Positions 1-12,440 of a stretch of 64,000 nt of DNA are shown here, piece after piece. The DNA lies in NCBI GenBank assembly GCA_030062745.1, contig CP099839.1, forward strand, positions 16,492,733 through 16,556,732, in the 5' to 3' direction. The notes beneath the pieces are model-generated. The model was not told the DNA's origin, ran no database searches, and worked only from the letters and a program-made list of their open reading frames with translations. The first letter of the stretch is position 1. Every line of letters starts with the position of its first letter. The position numbers and the translations under genes are program-made. The stretch is from Capitulum mitella. Taxonomy: Eukaryota > Arthropoda > Thecostraca > Pollicipedomorpha > Pollicipedidae.

Positions 1-368
1 GTTCTCCCCGTTATGGCCAGTCTTTCTACGTTCTGAGTTATCCTGTTCTCCGAAATAACATTTGACATCTCTCTCTCGGTCTTAGCCGACGTGTCACCCA
101 TTTGGGACGCCTCTCCGTCGTCCACTGGTATCCACGTAATAAGACTGGCTCTGTCCCAGATGTCTACTATGGCGTCCTTGACTGCTTTTGCTATTTCTCG
201 TTTTGTCCGCTTCTTTCCAGAAGGCGTTGTCCTTTCACTCCGTGTCTTCACGTAAAAGGCATACACTTCTCTTTTCCACGGTAGCTGGTTTATGGGAAGA
301 GCGTCCGGGCCTGTTTGCAGCAGAGGGTGTTTCGTTCTCTGTCTTGTTGATGGTCCTGGATTACTCAT
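1..368 (-). CDS. N-terminal part of an unclassified transposase-like protein, open to the window edge
   Basis: A minus-strand frame opens with ATG at 368-366 and runs without a stop for 122 codons to the window edge, so the protein continues outside. The middle is rich in Lys and Arg and predicted helical, including the block KRTKREIAKAVKDAIVDIWD at about residues 59-78. The same layout, a Leu-Pro start, a basic stretch and then an IA...I..W-like helix, appears at the N-terminus of the broken copy at 1149-3464, so I take them as distant relatives. From memory, such proteins occur as multicopy genes in marine invertebrate genomes and behave like transposon genes. I cannot name the superfamily. 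The frame itself is certain; the function is inference. A low-copy host gene of the same family is possible. Confidence 0.45.
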   Translation of the reverse strand, partial: MSNPGPSTRQRTKHPLLQTGPDALPINQLPWKREVYAFYVKTRSERTTPSGKKRTKREIAKAVKDAIVDIWDRASLITWIPVDDGEASQMGDTSAKTEREMSNVISENRITQNVERLAITGR

Positions 369-533
369 TTTAGCTCAGTTCAGAATGTCACTGTCACAGA
401 ATGTCACAGAATGTCACCCCGCGATCCGAATACTGACAACACACCCGAGTACTAAATCTCTGGTTACCACGCCACAGTTCAGGGACCAGCGCGCTACTCT
501 TCTGACGTGTCTGTCTGATTCGACCGCTCTCTG

Positions 534-686
534 ATGACAACAAAGCGCTTCGCCGCGAGGCATCGTTTACCGGCACCGATCAAGGTTTCCAAGAGCGTCC
601 TCAGAATGAGCAGCATGGGCAACAATGTGTGGGAAGCCCACGAATTCGACTCGGACTCTGTAGTCCGCGTCTATCGCAGGTCGTGA
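534..686 (+). CDS. Small hypothetical open frame, 50 codons
   Basis: ATG at 534, TGA at 684-686, with an in-frame stop shortly upstream (516). The product starts with a basic stretch (KRFAARHRLPAPIKVSKS) and ends with an acidic-then-basic tail (EAHEFDSDSVVRVYRRS). It lies in the spacer between the two divergent transposase-like frames. No family is recognised. A frame this short can occur by chance; the distinct C-terminal composition is the only hint of coding. Confidence 0.15.
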   Translation: MTTKRFAARHRLPAPIKVSKSVLRMSSMGNNVWEAHEFDSDSVVRVYRRS

Positions 687-1148
687 GGCTCACTGGTGCG
701 CGGTCTTAGCTCGTAAGGGCTACTGTCTGTCTGCCACTTTATTTTACCTGGAAGTCTCCTGTTATTTGCTCAAATCCATGTTCATCACCTATCCGTAAAC
801 TACAGACACTAAAAGGCCCGCAAAGCTACGCACAGCTACGGTGGATGGTGACCGAGGTGCTATCTTGCTATGCGTAATGCTAAACCAATGGAGACTTTAA
901 CGCTCGGGGACGGCGAAACTCACTTCAAAGACGCTTCGTGCGCCCTTTCCAGAATATTTTTAATATCTTTTTACTCCTTATTTGCCATGCTTTCAGATCC
1001 ACGCGCACGCGTTTTGATCCCTAAGAAGTTGTTTTGCGACAAAAAATATATTTTCGATCCACCCTAATGTACATACCTGTTAGGTTAAATAGTCTGATGT
1101 ATCTACCGTGATCCTAATTTAATCCTGACCATTATCCTCTGCTTTGTA

Positions 1149-3464
1149 TTGAGGATGGCGGCCCCAGGAGGGCCCAGGTCTAGATCCAAGACCAGGAAAC
1201 GGTTTGCCAGCAAACTGAGTGATTTTGCTGGTGAAGGGAAGCAGTTTGAGCCGAGTGAGTTACCAACTGTGAGAACAGTGATTCAGAGAGGCATTCGTAT
1301 CAAGGAGAAACTGATGATCAAACAAGAGCCTCTGTCAAAGGACATTACGGGCGACACTGCTGCGGAGATGGTGCCTCTAATCCAGGCACAGATCCAGTGC
1401 AAAGTTCTGTCCCTCTGTGACCATCCAGAAGAGTCGGGTGACTACAACTGAGAGGCTACGGGAAAGAGTTGAGAATGTGGTATGGGGAGGACAAGAAAAA
1501 CGGGAAATGAGAAGATGAAGAAGCTGCTTGGCCAGCTCCTGGGCATCCTGCCCTGGACAGGACGAGTGCCAAACCAAGCCTCACATCAAATGCTCCTGCC
1601 CCCAGGCCAGCGAAGTTCCAAGGTTGGAAGTCAGGTGGCTGTGTAGCCAGAGGAACAAATTGGGGGAGCGGTCAGACATGATGATGAATGGTGACGACGA
1701 AGTAGAGACCAAACGTCAGAACGAAGCAGGCCAGAGGAAAGTAGTCGAGGCTGGGGCTGAACGAAAGAAGAGAAAGCAACAGGAGGAAGAGGATAGGCTG
1801 CAGGAGCAGCGAGAATAGGCAAAACTGTTTCTGGAAGAAGGAGAGGAGCAGGAGGAGGGGACAGAGGAGATGTTCATTCCCACACCCAGGAAGTGAAGAG
1901 AGCAGGAGGCAAACAAGTTGGTGGACAGGCTGCTGGAATCAGAGGCTAGGTCACTTGGCCTATCTAGTGATGGGGTATCTGGACAGGCCACGACCCGGAA
2001 ATAACACCATGTCCGTGCTGAACACAGTCAGAGGCATTCTGAAGTGCGACATCTCCTATGTTGCAGTAGCTACTGTGGCCAAAGGGTTTTTTTAATCCCA
2101 CAGCAGCAAGACACCTGGTTCTTAAGATGTCCTACCTTGCTTGCAACCCAAGCGCTGAAAAGGACAAGGAAGGTGATCATGACTGGAACCAAGGAGCAGG
2201 ACAAGGAGAAGCATATGGGGCATAAAATTGCTGGCATGGGGTATGATGGCCGCAAGGACCCTCTTACCAGGGCAATGGTGGCAGACAGTTCCGGTCAGAT
2301 CAGAATGAGAATGATAAAGGAGGTGCATGTGTCGGTTACTGAGGAGCCCAGTGGCAGGTAGGATGGTGAGTGTGCCTGAGTGTGCCTCAACTTTGTGCCT
2401 GAGGATGCAATCCATCCTGAGAAACTAGCTCTGAAGGTTGCCCAGGCCTTGTGAGATGTCCTGGAGCAGTATGACATCCTGGACTCACTGCAAATCCTGC
2501 AACGTGACTCTACTAACCAGAACACTGGCTGAAAAATGGGCACTCATGCTCATTTAGAGAAACTTCTTGGCAGGAAGTTGTTCGGGGGAATATGCAAGAT
2601 CCATACCAATGAACTTCTCTTCGTCATGTGATTAGCATCTCAGACGGACCCACCAGTTCTGAGAAGGGGTTCATGGGTTCAGCCTGCTCTCTCCTCACCA
2701 AGGTTAACGAGATGGAGTATGACCCCAGGTTCGGGGGGATGCCGGGAGGTGAGGACCTGATCTTCATCCCAGAGGTGTTGTTCAGGGGGATGAGCACCGA
2801 CCAGAGGACCTACTACGAACTGGTCCAAGCCGTCAGATCGGGCCACCTCCCAGAGGAGCTGCAAAACATGCTGTGTGGACCCCCTCAAGTCACGCAAGAT
2901 GGCTTACTACAGGTCAGAGAATCATCTTCATGTGGACCAGGAAGCACGGCCTGACTGACGACAACCTGAAAGGCGACAACCCGCTGGAGATGCTAGTGAA
3001 GATTGCTTGGAGCACTACTTCGAGTTCTACTTTACATCCCCTTCTCTCTACTTGGCAATACTGAATCCAAAGATCGTAAGTTCGCTGCTGATGAAATCAT
3101 AAAGCTGCGAGGAGACAATGAGTTCGGTGACACGGATACCAGGCCAAGAATCACGCCCAAGATCAATCTCTCAGCCACCAGTCTCACCAACATCATCACC
3201 TGGAAGCAAGGGCAGTTGGACGAGCCTGTGATCACCTGCTCCATGTTCAAGGCTGACATCAAGAGGTTTGTGGACAAGCCCTACAATCCTCCCAAGTTCT
3301 CCAGCCACACCCAGTCTATCGAGAGATGTGTGAAGCTCGTCACGGAGGCGGCCGCGTCGGTGTGCGGGCAGGAGGCCAGGGACAGTTATGTCAGGGCCAG
3401 GCTCAGACAAAGGGAGACCATGCCCAGCTTCACGACAAAGAAACACATGCTAGCAACCTTCTGA
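1149..3464 (+). pseudogene. Broken copy of an unclassified transposase-like gene
   Basis: Consecutive + strand fragments in changing frames give the ordered blocks of one protein. They are an N-terminal helix region (1149-1451), a Cys-rich piece and a Glu/Lys-rich coiled-coil piece (1528-1818), a DGRKD block (about 2248), a DSTNQNTG block (about 2508), a THTNEL-like block (about 2600), STDQRTYYELVQAV (about 2795), a HARWLTTGQRIIFMWTRKHG block (about 2894-2955) and the C-terminal stretch TQSIERCVKLVTEAAASVCG (about 3310-3370) up to the stop at 3464. These blocks match a repeated, uncharacterised protein family that I recall from marine invertebrate genomes; its DNA-transposon class is unknown to me. 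The copy has in-frame stops and frame changes between almost all blocks and lacks a piece around 2990-3060, so it cannot make the protein. I saw no terminal repeats. Confidence 0.6.
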
Positions 3465-3633
3465 ATTGCGAGTTGAATCGTGTGGCGCGCCACACCAATG
3501 CATATGGCGAAATACACTGTTGACATACACCGGTTGTCTTTGAAAGCCGTAGGACACTACAGAGAAGGACAGAAGAGTGCAAATGTGTGATTTTGGGAAT
3601 GAAGACATTCCTAAATAAAAAAAAATATGTAAT

Positions 3634-4830
3634 CCGCGCCCAACTGGCACTCAGCGCCGATCACGCCCGACTGGGAGGGGGGGGGGTGACCGCCCTCTGA
3701 CCCAAGAACGGTTGGTCGCACGATAAAAATAAGCACATCGTTGGAAAGCTCGTGACAAGTAGAGCTCGAAACTGGTCTCACTTTTAGTTTTGGGTAATAT
3801 GTAAGCCATTTACGCCCTATACGTCTTTTCTGACAGCCGAATGCATGAAACCGAAAACCGGCCTTGATCTCAAGCGCTGTGATAAATAACGTCTAGGTAA
3901 AGGCACCAAGGAACAGCTAAAAGTCCGCAGTCTAATTTCTCTGATTTGTCTAATATATACGCCGAACCGTTTAGTCAAACACGAGGCGATTTTCGCGCCG
4001 ACTGCCGGCGGGTGCCGAAGCCGAACGCGGTATGAAATTAACGGGAACTAATTTTATCATTTCTTTATTTTCGCGACATATGCCTTTTCATGTAATATTT
4101 ACTAATCTTAACGGTTCTTCTTGTGATGGCTTCTTATGCTTAAATCTTGAAAAAAAATCGGTAGTATCAATCTATACAATTGCAGGAGCTTTATTCTTGA
4201 GCCAGTTTATTCCCAAAATATGCAATTTTTGGAAACTTTTTGAAATGCCTGGTATAACTTGTAACTGTGTGAGTCAGTTACGCCATTTTCTACCGTTGTG
4301 AATAATTTATCGCTGATTTTGTCAGCGGTGCATTTTGGCTCACAACATTTATTTGTGACATGATCTCAGGCCAATGGTTGGAAGTCACTGATACTTTGCC
4401 CATTGACACTAACTAAATATTTGCATCATTTCAAACTAAAATGTTTTGAAAAATACCGCAGTTTCCAAAAAACGGCACGACATACCTTAAAAAACAGCAT
4501 TGACCTTAGGTCAATGACCTGGAAAATGCCCAAAAATCACAGATATTAGATTTGTTGCATCTAACAAGGTCTCTAGTCCCCGAAAAATTATTGTGATATC
4601 ATATTTCCCAAAAGTCATAGGGAGTTTAACTTTTTGGACATAGGTCTGTTTGACCTGGCCTAGGCCACATACCTGACTTTACCTGAGGCCAAAACTTCGA
4701 CACAAGGTTTAAAAATGATTAAGCAAAAGGCGCACGCAGTTTCGTGGCGCTGCGTTCGGTTGTTCTCTCACAATCTTGGAAAAACCTCAGGGGGTCGTCA
4801 AGCGCCCCCCCCCCCCCAGTCGGTGGCAGG
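3634..4830 (+). mobile_element. Non-autonomous TTAA-type element, copy 1
   Basis: The right end reads ...GGTGGCAGG followed by TTAA (4831-4834), with a long C run just inside. The left end is the inverted counterpart: CC, a CGACTGGG-type motif and a G run; the left TTAA has decayed. The interior aligns along its whole length with 22123-23341, for example ACGGTTGGTCGCACGATAAA at about 3709 and 22200, then TTGGAAAGCT and the CTCGAAACTGGTCTCA stretch. It has no coding capacity. TTAA targets with CC(Y)...GG ends are typical of piggyBac-like elements; that assignment is inference. Confidence 0.6.
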
Positions 4831-4900
4831 TTAAAAGGCAAAATCGTTTTAGAATTTGATTTGGAAATCAAGAAACACTGAGCAGAAACTTAAACTGAGC

Positions 4901-4963
4901 TTTCAATTTTCTCTGACAAACTCTAATATATATATGTATATATTAGGGCTTGTCAGAAAATTG

Positions 4964-5030
<67 letters not shown>
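4901..5030. repeat. Palindrome followed by (AT)n
   Basis: Positions 4901-4932 (TTTCAATTTTCTCTGACAAA and on) are the near-perfect reverse complement of 4936-4966, forming a hairpin with arms of about 30 bp. A pure (AT)n run follows to about 5030. It could be a small foldback element in which the microsatellite grew. Confidence 0.7.
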
Positions 5031-5034
<4 letters not shown>

Positions 5035-6455
5035 GCACATATAGGCAGAAATTATGCTACAGCAGCATGCAGAGTAAAATCAGATGACCATCGCTTTTGG
5101 AAAGCAATGTCATGCCAGCAGGGCTGAAATTTCCACCTGAAATGCCACTGCAGTAAAATGGTACTGCACATTATGGCATGTTATTGGTCTGAAATGGGAG
5201 GACACATTACCTGAAAAGCAGCCTGCAAGGTTATTGGCATAATGATGATGCAAATACTTTACTACGAGCTTAAGTAAATAACTGAACTACATGTTTGTTA
5301 CCAAAGCTAGCCTACACAATAGCAAAGCTATGTCAAAGAGAATTCCCAACTCAAAATAAATAGAACTATTTTTTTTCATTTTCAACAGTTTTGGTAACTT
5401 ATAGCCCATTTTCCATTCACTGCTGGCAAGAGTAAGATTATCAAAGTAGCTGGATGCAAAGGTGTAACTAAATTAGCTTCAGACACATCTTTGCCAGCAG
5501 CAGGCAGGATAGCCTCCCCAAGGCAATTAGAGTACTGGATGTGATGTTAGACTCTCCTGGACCATCCCCAAGCTGTGCACATTCTAAAACAAAAATGTAG
5601 GTCTAGATGCTTATGATACATTTATGCATATGACATAAAAAAAATCCACTATCACTTTAACAAAGAAAAATAATTTCTGTAAACAAGTACTTTTGACAAT
5701 GTAGGCTGGATATGAGCATTCAGATTCTGAATATTTGAATATTTGGCCAAGTATACAAAACCCATAAATATTCAAACAATGAAATAATTTACAAAACAGT
5801 CTTAAGTACTCAAATTCAAAAAACTCAAATGCCCAAGTATCTTGAATGGTCTGCCTGAGCATATGGTTGGGTATAAGTAATGAAGTCACTTTATCATAAT
5901 GCTGACCTCCAAGTTTCATGTACAGTGCTACCCTTACTGGAGCCTACAATATCTGCCACTTATAATAAGATTAAACCTCTGCCTGCAGGACGGCAAATGC
6001 TCATTGTACAAAATGGGAGGTGGATGGCAGAAGCAGGAATATGGAAGCTATACAGCACTGGATAGTGCAGATGCTTCATAAGTCAGACTAGAATGCACTA
6101 TGATGCAAGAGGAGAATTCAGCCAATCATAAGCACCAGGCATCAGGTGACAAACTGCAGAGTACAGGTTAAATAATAATTCCTTTGAATAAATAACATCA
6201 TAAAGATATGCAAACTTCCATTCCCTTTTAATACTTCCAACCTAATTTTGGATAAATGCACAGTACCTGGTTATACACCAAAGCTCTAGCAGTATAATTG
6301 TCACTTGGCTCGTTCTGAAGGTGACAAAACCCTTGGGGATAAGAATGTAATGCTATGCTTAGATTTTCTGAATATTCTAAAGCAAAATATCCAAATATTC
6401 AGATAACAGAACACATGACCTGAGCTCCAGGCTATACCTTGTCCAAATACATATT
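5031..6455. other. AT-rich stretch without a recognisable gene
   Basis: Low-GC DNA with only short frames on both strands and no recognised repeat ends. It lacks the G-runs and MITE-like ends common elsewhere, so it may be old unique intergenic or intronic sequence. Confidence 0.5.
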
Positions 6456-7046
6456 GGTAATCCTTACCGATCGCACACCATGCGCAGAATCGAGGGTAAG
6501 GTTAACGCGCGTGTAGTTTCCGATTTCGCCACCAGGGTGATATTCGTTCTTTTTCTCGCCGCTAGGAAGAGTACGTAAAAATACTGACATTCGCTAGGAT
6601 GATTCCGCTCAAGAACCAATGGTATGATAACCAATAGGTCGATTCGGCTGATTCAAACGCCAGTTGATAGCGCCGAACGTTTCGTTTCTGTGACTTACAC
6701 ACTTTTATTTTTGACCCGCTGATGACGTCACAGGTGAGGTCAATCACGAAAAAAGGACCACTTTCTCCAGAATTGCCGAACCACGATGGAAAGCAGATGA
6801 ATTCGTTCAGACCTAACCTAACCTAACCTAACCTAACCTAACGAATATTACCCTGGTGGCGAAATCGGCAACTGCACTCGCGCGTTCTTGAGCGGAACCA
6901 TCCTAGCGAATGTCAGTATTTTTACGTACGCTCCCTAGCGGCGAGAAAAAGAACGAATATCACCCTGGTGGCGAAATCGGAAACTACACTCGCGCGTTAA
7001 CCTTACCCCCGACTCTGCGCATGGTGTGCGATCGGTAAGGATTACC
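6456..7046. mobile_element. Foldback element with TTAGG-type core
   Basis: The left arm starting GGTAATCCTTACCGATCGCA at 6456 is the reverse complement of the right arm ending at 7046; the arms pair over about 160 bp. Part of the arm (GAATAT.ACCCTGGTGGCG) is present twice on the right, at 6843 and 6955. TTAA motifs sit symmetrically inside both arms (6502-6505 and 6997-7000). The centre carries TGATGACGTCACAGGTGAGG near 6719 and a run of CCTAA units. No transposase. No clear target duplication outside the arms. It looks like a foldback MITE, perhaps a TTAA element nested in a larger palindrome. Confidence 0.65.
6811..6841. repeat. Interstitial telomere-type repeat (TTAGG)n, about six units
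   Basis: ACCTA repeated about six times without change. TTAGG is the ancestral arthropod telomere repeat, which supports an arthropod source. It lies inside the foldback element, not at a chromosome end. Confidence 0.8.
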
Positions 7047-7913
7047 CAGGTCTTGTGTCTCTTCGGGCGCCAGTCAGTCGTCTGTCTTGAAAGCACTTTG
7101 CAATATTTTTTTTGTATCGCCACAGCTACACCACAGATGCCGCCAATTCAGCGTTACCAGTCACTGGCATAATACTTCAGATCTAGTCCAAATTTCTGAG
7201 CTTGGTACACTTTGAGCACTTTGTAGTATAAACTATAGAAAACTTATAAAGACATTGATCCGCTCCCGTCCCACACGTTGAACTGGGACCCCTCAATATT
7301 TTTTGCCGGTTTTGAAAGTTGATGAGTAATAAGGCAATAACAAGGAAAAGAACGGCCGCAATAGATAAGAGATAGGCAGAACGTGTAGAGTAAAGCAAGA
7401 GGGCTCCTGGGTTTTCAAAAGAGACCCTGGTGATTTCATCAGGACTCTGAAAGTTTACTCAGGCCCCTGATCGTCTTGGTGGTCATCGGCCTGTAAACCA
7501 CATGGTGTGGCCTGTGGCTCTAAGAACTGGAAAGTTTGCAGATGTTTTGGCCATGGGCGTGTATCGCCCGCTTTGTCCGCTCGCCCCCCTGAGCGCCCTG
7601 GTACGGGGCCGAGGGCAGTGTGTAAACGGACTCTGGGCGTGGCACGTGGTCACGTCCCACCGAGAATACAGAAACACGTTGTGCCGCTGCGTACATTACG
7701 CCCTGTATGCCGGATACGGATTGGAGGTGAACAATGAGCACGCTACGTTATGACGTGAGACGACCTCAGATCTGGGAATGTGTATATATTCATGAAACCT
7801 CACCAGCTCTAAAGAAACAACTAAATTCTTGCATCATCTTAGAGTTACTGGGAACAGGGCGTTAGCCCTTTAGAATCCTACATTCCGATTAGATTTTGCC
7901 ATCCATTTACTTA
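7047..7913. other. No gene seen
   Basis: Overlapping short frames on both strands around 7483-7753 reflect locally higher GC, with no recognisable domain. No repeat structure noticed. Confidence 0.4.
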
Positions 7914-8481
7914 CTTCCCTACCGTGTTACATATAAGTCTAGTGCAACGCAAATAATTCTCAAGTGTTTACTTACTTCTCTACCATGTTACATATATATA
8001 AGCCTAGTGCACCGCGAATAATTTTCAGGTGGTTACTTGTGCCACTTTTCCACCAGCTGAAGATGAGACATCAGTGTTTCGAAACACAGGCGCAGCCAAG
8101 GGCGGGCCCGGAGGGCCGGGCCCCCCTTCTCCTTAGGTCCACATTTTTTGTGAGAACTATTGTACATCGTCTTCCCGGCAGGTGGTTTTCGTATGACTTC
8201 AGTTCACTCTTAGTTCAGGTTCCCCCCACCTTTAAAAATCCTGGCTGCCCCCTGTTTCGAAACGTTAATATGTAACTAAATTAATAATTTTGTACCTGAT
8301 ATGCAATCTAGACGACTTTACTAATACAGAGGTCCGAGAACTTAAAAGACGCATTAAGAAACTAGCAAATGCGGAACTTGCGGTAGTTTTTAATGAAACA
8401 TGTATGACAGAAAACATACTGTCACACTTTTCGACCAGGCCTGAGAATTTCGGGGCCCCTTATTTCATGTGGGTTCCCTAG
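7914..8481 (+). mobile_element. Penelope-like retroelement fragment
   Basis: Two tandem copies of a roughly 62-66 bp unit (7914-7974, 7975-8040) precede CTGAAGATGAGACATCAGTG at about 8057, then TTTCGAAAC, a signature of the kind seen near Penelope-like termini and resembling a hammerhead core (CTGANGA...GAAAC). After an inserted MITE comes a frame (8290-8481) whose product includes ELKRRIKKLANAELAVVFNE and a following Cys; this resembles, from memory, the basic region ahead of the reverse transcriptase in Penelope-like proteins. The reverse transcriptase is absent, so the copy is incomplete. The assignment rests on short motifs. Confidence 0.4.
8085..8254. mobile_element. hAT-type MITE, 170 bp, with target duplication
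   Basis: The octamer TTTCGAAA occurs on both sides (8077-8084 and 8255-8262). The insert begins CACAGGCGCAGCCAAGGG and ends CCTGGCTGCCCCCTG, giving short imperfect inverted ends of the CAG...CTG kind. An 8-bp duplication plus CAG/CTG ends fits hAT elements. It splits the CGAAAC motif of the surrounding element. Related ends (CCAGGGGCGGATCC and its complement) recur at about 8721, 15875, 17815, 33340 and 37256. Confidence 0.6.
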
Positions 8482-9139
8482 ACAGAAACGTAGCTTTTAC
8501 AGGGGTTTGCAGCAGGAGCACAGTCAGCCCAAAATTTCGGGCGGTGCGTGGACCAAAGGTGATCCCCTATCATACTAATGGGTCCCTGAATCGAAACAGC
8601 CGGTGAAAATTGTACAACGGACGCCTGCCATTCCTAAGCATTATTAGTTGCAACTAGATGGCTCTTCTTTGGTTGTCCATCATCCCGCCAAAAACTTTTT
8701 TTTCACTGGGACCTCCATAGCCAGGGGCGGATCCAAGATCTCGCCAGATGGGAATGTTCAGCGCGGTCCCCCGACCGCCAGCCCCCCTCCCTCTCACTTT
8801 TTGTTCTTTGGGTATGAGTAAAAAAAAACGGTTTACTCAGGTCCAGGGGAAAATATGTGACGTAATTTTGCGTTTTTTACAACATAAATCGACCGAAAAA
8901 ATTCAAATTCGTCATCTCATTTCGGAAAATTTTCCGTTTTGTTCCCCTATAAAGTGTTCGAAATATGATAACAGCGGAACGTCCATTAATTTCGCACAAA
9001 TATTCATAAACGTATTCAGCACACACCACCGATTCTTCCCAAAATACGCCATATTGTCAACCTACCACTATCATTTCCGAACCTCAGCTTCTTTCTGTCC
9101 AAAGTATGACCATTTGACATCTAGGGGCCAAATAACGCA
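8482..9139. other. MITE-type end and AT-rich DNA, no gene
   Basis: CCAGGGGCGGATCC at 8721 marks the end of another hAT-type repeat, followed by C-rich then A/T-rich sequence as in the copies at 17700-17830 and 36600-37275. The 135-codon frame at 8748-9155 has low-complexity composition and no recognisable domain. Confidence 0.4.
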
Positions 9140-10060
9140 AATAACGCAACGATGAGCACAAACATAACTGTCGACCTATATGGCACCAAACTGTACAAAT
9201 AAGGCATCAGACCAAAGAGGGAGACCGTCGACGACTTTGACGACCCAAAAGATCAAGGCAAAGGTCAGTCGCCAAGGTCCTAATCAAGGTCAAAGGACGG
9301 GGACAAACATAACCGTCGACCTATCCCACCAAACTGTATTAATGCTGCACCAAAGCGCCAAAGATGAGAACCGTCCACAAATTTGACAACCCAGAAGGTC
9401 AAGGTCAAGGTCCGCCGCCAAGGTCCTAATCAAGGTCAAAGGATGAGGACAAGCATAGCCGTCGATCTATGTCACCAAGCTGCGCAAATAAGACATCAGA
9501 CTAACGAGGGAAACACGACGCAAAGTTGATGATCCAGAAGATCAAGGTGTGATGTCTCATTTGCACAATTTGGTGCCATTGCCAACGGGCCATGACTTTG
9601 ACCTTTTGGGCTCTCCAAGTCGCGGACCATTCCCTTCTTTGGTTTGATACCTCATTTGTAAAGTTTGGTGCCATAGGTCGGCGGATATGCTTGTCCCTGT
9701 CCTTTGACCTTTCCTACGGCTTTGCCAACGGACCCTGACCTTGACCTTTTGGGTCGTCAAAGCTGTGGGTCGTTCCTCTCTTCGATCTGATACCTCATTT
9801 CTACAGTTTGGTACCATAAGTCGGCGGCTATGCTTGTCCCCGCCATTTGACCTTCATTAAGACCTTGAAGACGGACCTCGACCCTGGCCTGTTGGGTCGT
9901 CAAAGTTGTGGATGGCTTTCCTCTCTGGTGTCATAGCTCCTTTGTGCGTCTGGGTGACAGATGTCGGCGGCTATGTTTGTCTCCGTCATATGTCCCTGAT
10001 TAGGACTTTTAAGACGGACCTTGACATTGACCTTCCGGGTCGTCAAAGTTGCGGACGGTT
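9140..10060. repeat. Inverted satellite array, period about 143-156 bp
   Basis: Three units read forward (GTCGACCTAT...CACCAAACTG at about 9170, 9315 and 9471), then the same unit reads in reverse (TTTGGTACCATAAGTCGGCGG type at about 9668, 9811 and 9954). The switch is near 9545-9555. Each unit contains AAGGTCAAGGTC-type half-sites and the CAATC/GATTAGGACC segment. No coding meaning; the frames here are by-products. Confidence 0.8.
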
Positions 10061-10345
10061 CCCTCTTTATTGTGATAGCCATGGGCTCCACCACAGGAGA
10101 GGGGGGATGGGGGATACATTCCCTCCAACCATCTGACTGGGATGATTATACCCCCCAATAACTGCAGGGGGTAGGCTCCAATATTTATAACCGAGGAGCC
10201 TATGTTGCATTTGTTGGATATTGCAAAAAAACACATGCTTGATTTGGCGATTTTCTTCCCTGCTGCTAAACCTGACGGTAAATGGCAATACGACTGATAT
10301 TCAAAAATCCTGCCAAACGAGGCAGGACTAATCATCGGCACCCGC

Positions 10346-10417
10346 ATACCAGCGTTTGTGCGACGGCTATAGCTGTCGCACAAACGCTGGTATCCTGATC
10401 CTGTATACAGGACCAGG
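10346..10417. repeat. Twin hairpins with TATA loops
   Basis: 10346-10393 is an inverted repeat: ATACCAGCGTTTGTGCGAC pairs perfectly with its complement, extended by three more positions with one mismatch, around a TATA loop. Directly after it, 10394-10417 (CCTGATCCTG-TATA-CAGGACCAGG) is a second hairpin with one mismatch and the same loop. Neither is followed by a T-run or a recognised gene. Confidence 0.75.
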
Positions 10418-12024
<1,607 letters not shown>

Positions 12025-12440
12025 CAGGAGTTCACGGTGGGACCGACCTGTGCCGCACCTGCCGAGGCGCGTGCATCGTTTTGCTGGTAAAGTGGACATG
12101 ATGTGCAGCGCCAACAGACGGCCAAATGGCGCGCCGAGCTACACACGTGGACGGCCGAGGCGGACATTTGTGCGCAGAAAGGTGCGCACTGCACCTTTAA
12201 GGCAGCTTTGGATTCTGGAAAGAACACTGGTGATAATGAAGTTTTGAAACAGTACGTCCTCGCGTTTGCATGCTTACTATGCATCGAACAAAACTACCAA
12301 ACACAGTGAATTCAACGTATCCGTTCTCAGTCGCTCAGGTTCAGTGTGCTTAGCGGCTGAGTGCCATAGTTCGCACAACCCACGACTGTGGATTGTCGGC
12401 TTAACCCGTCCAGTCGGCCGAAACTCGACTGCGATTAGTC
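12025..12440 (+). repeat. Dispersed repeat, long copy
   Basis: CAGGAGTTCACGGTGGGACC at 12025 and the CATAGTTCGCACAAC segment at about 12365 recur in the same order and orientation at about 14140-14265. This copy carries an additional segment of about 280 bp (12075-12350) between the two shared parts. Confidence 0.6.
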
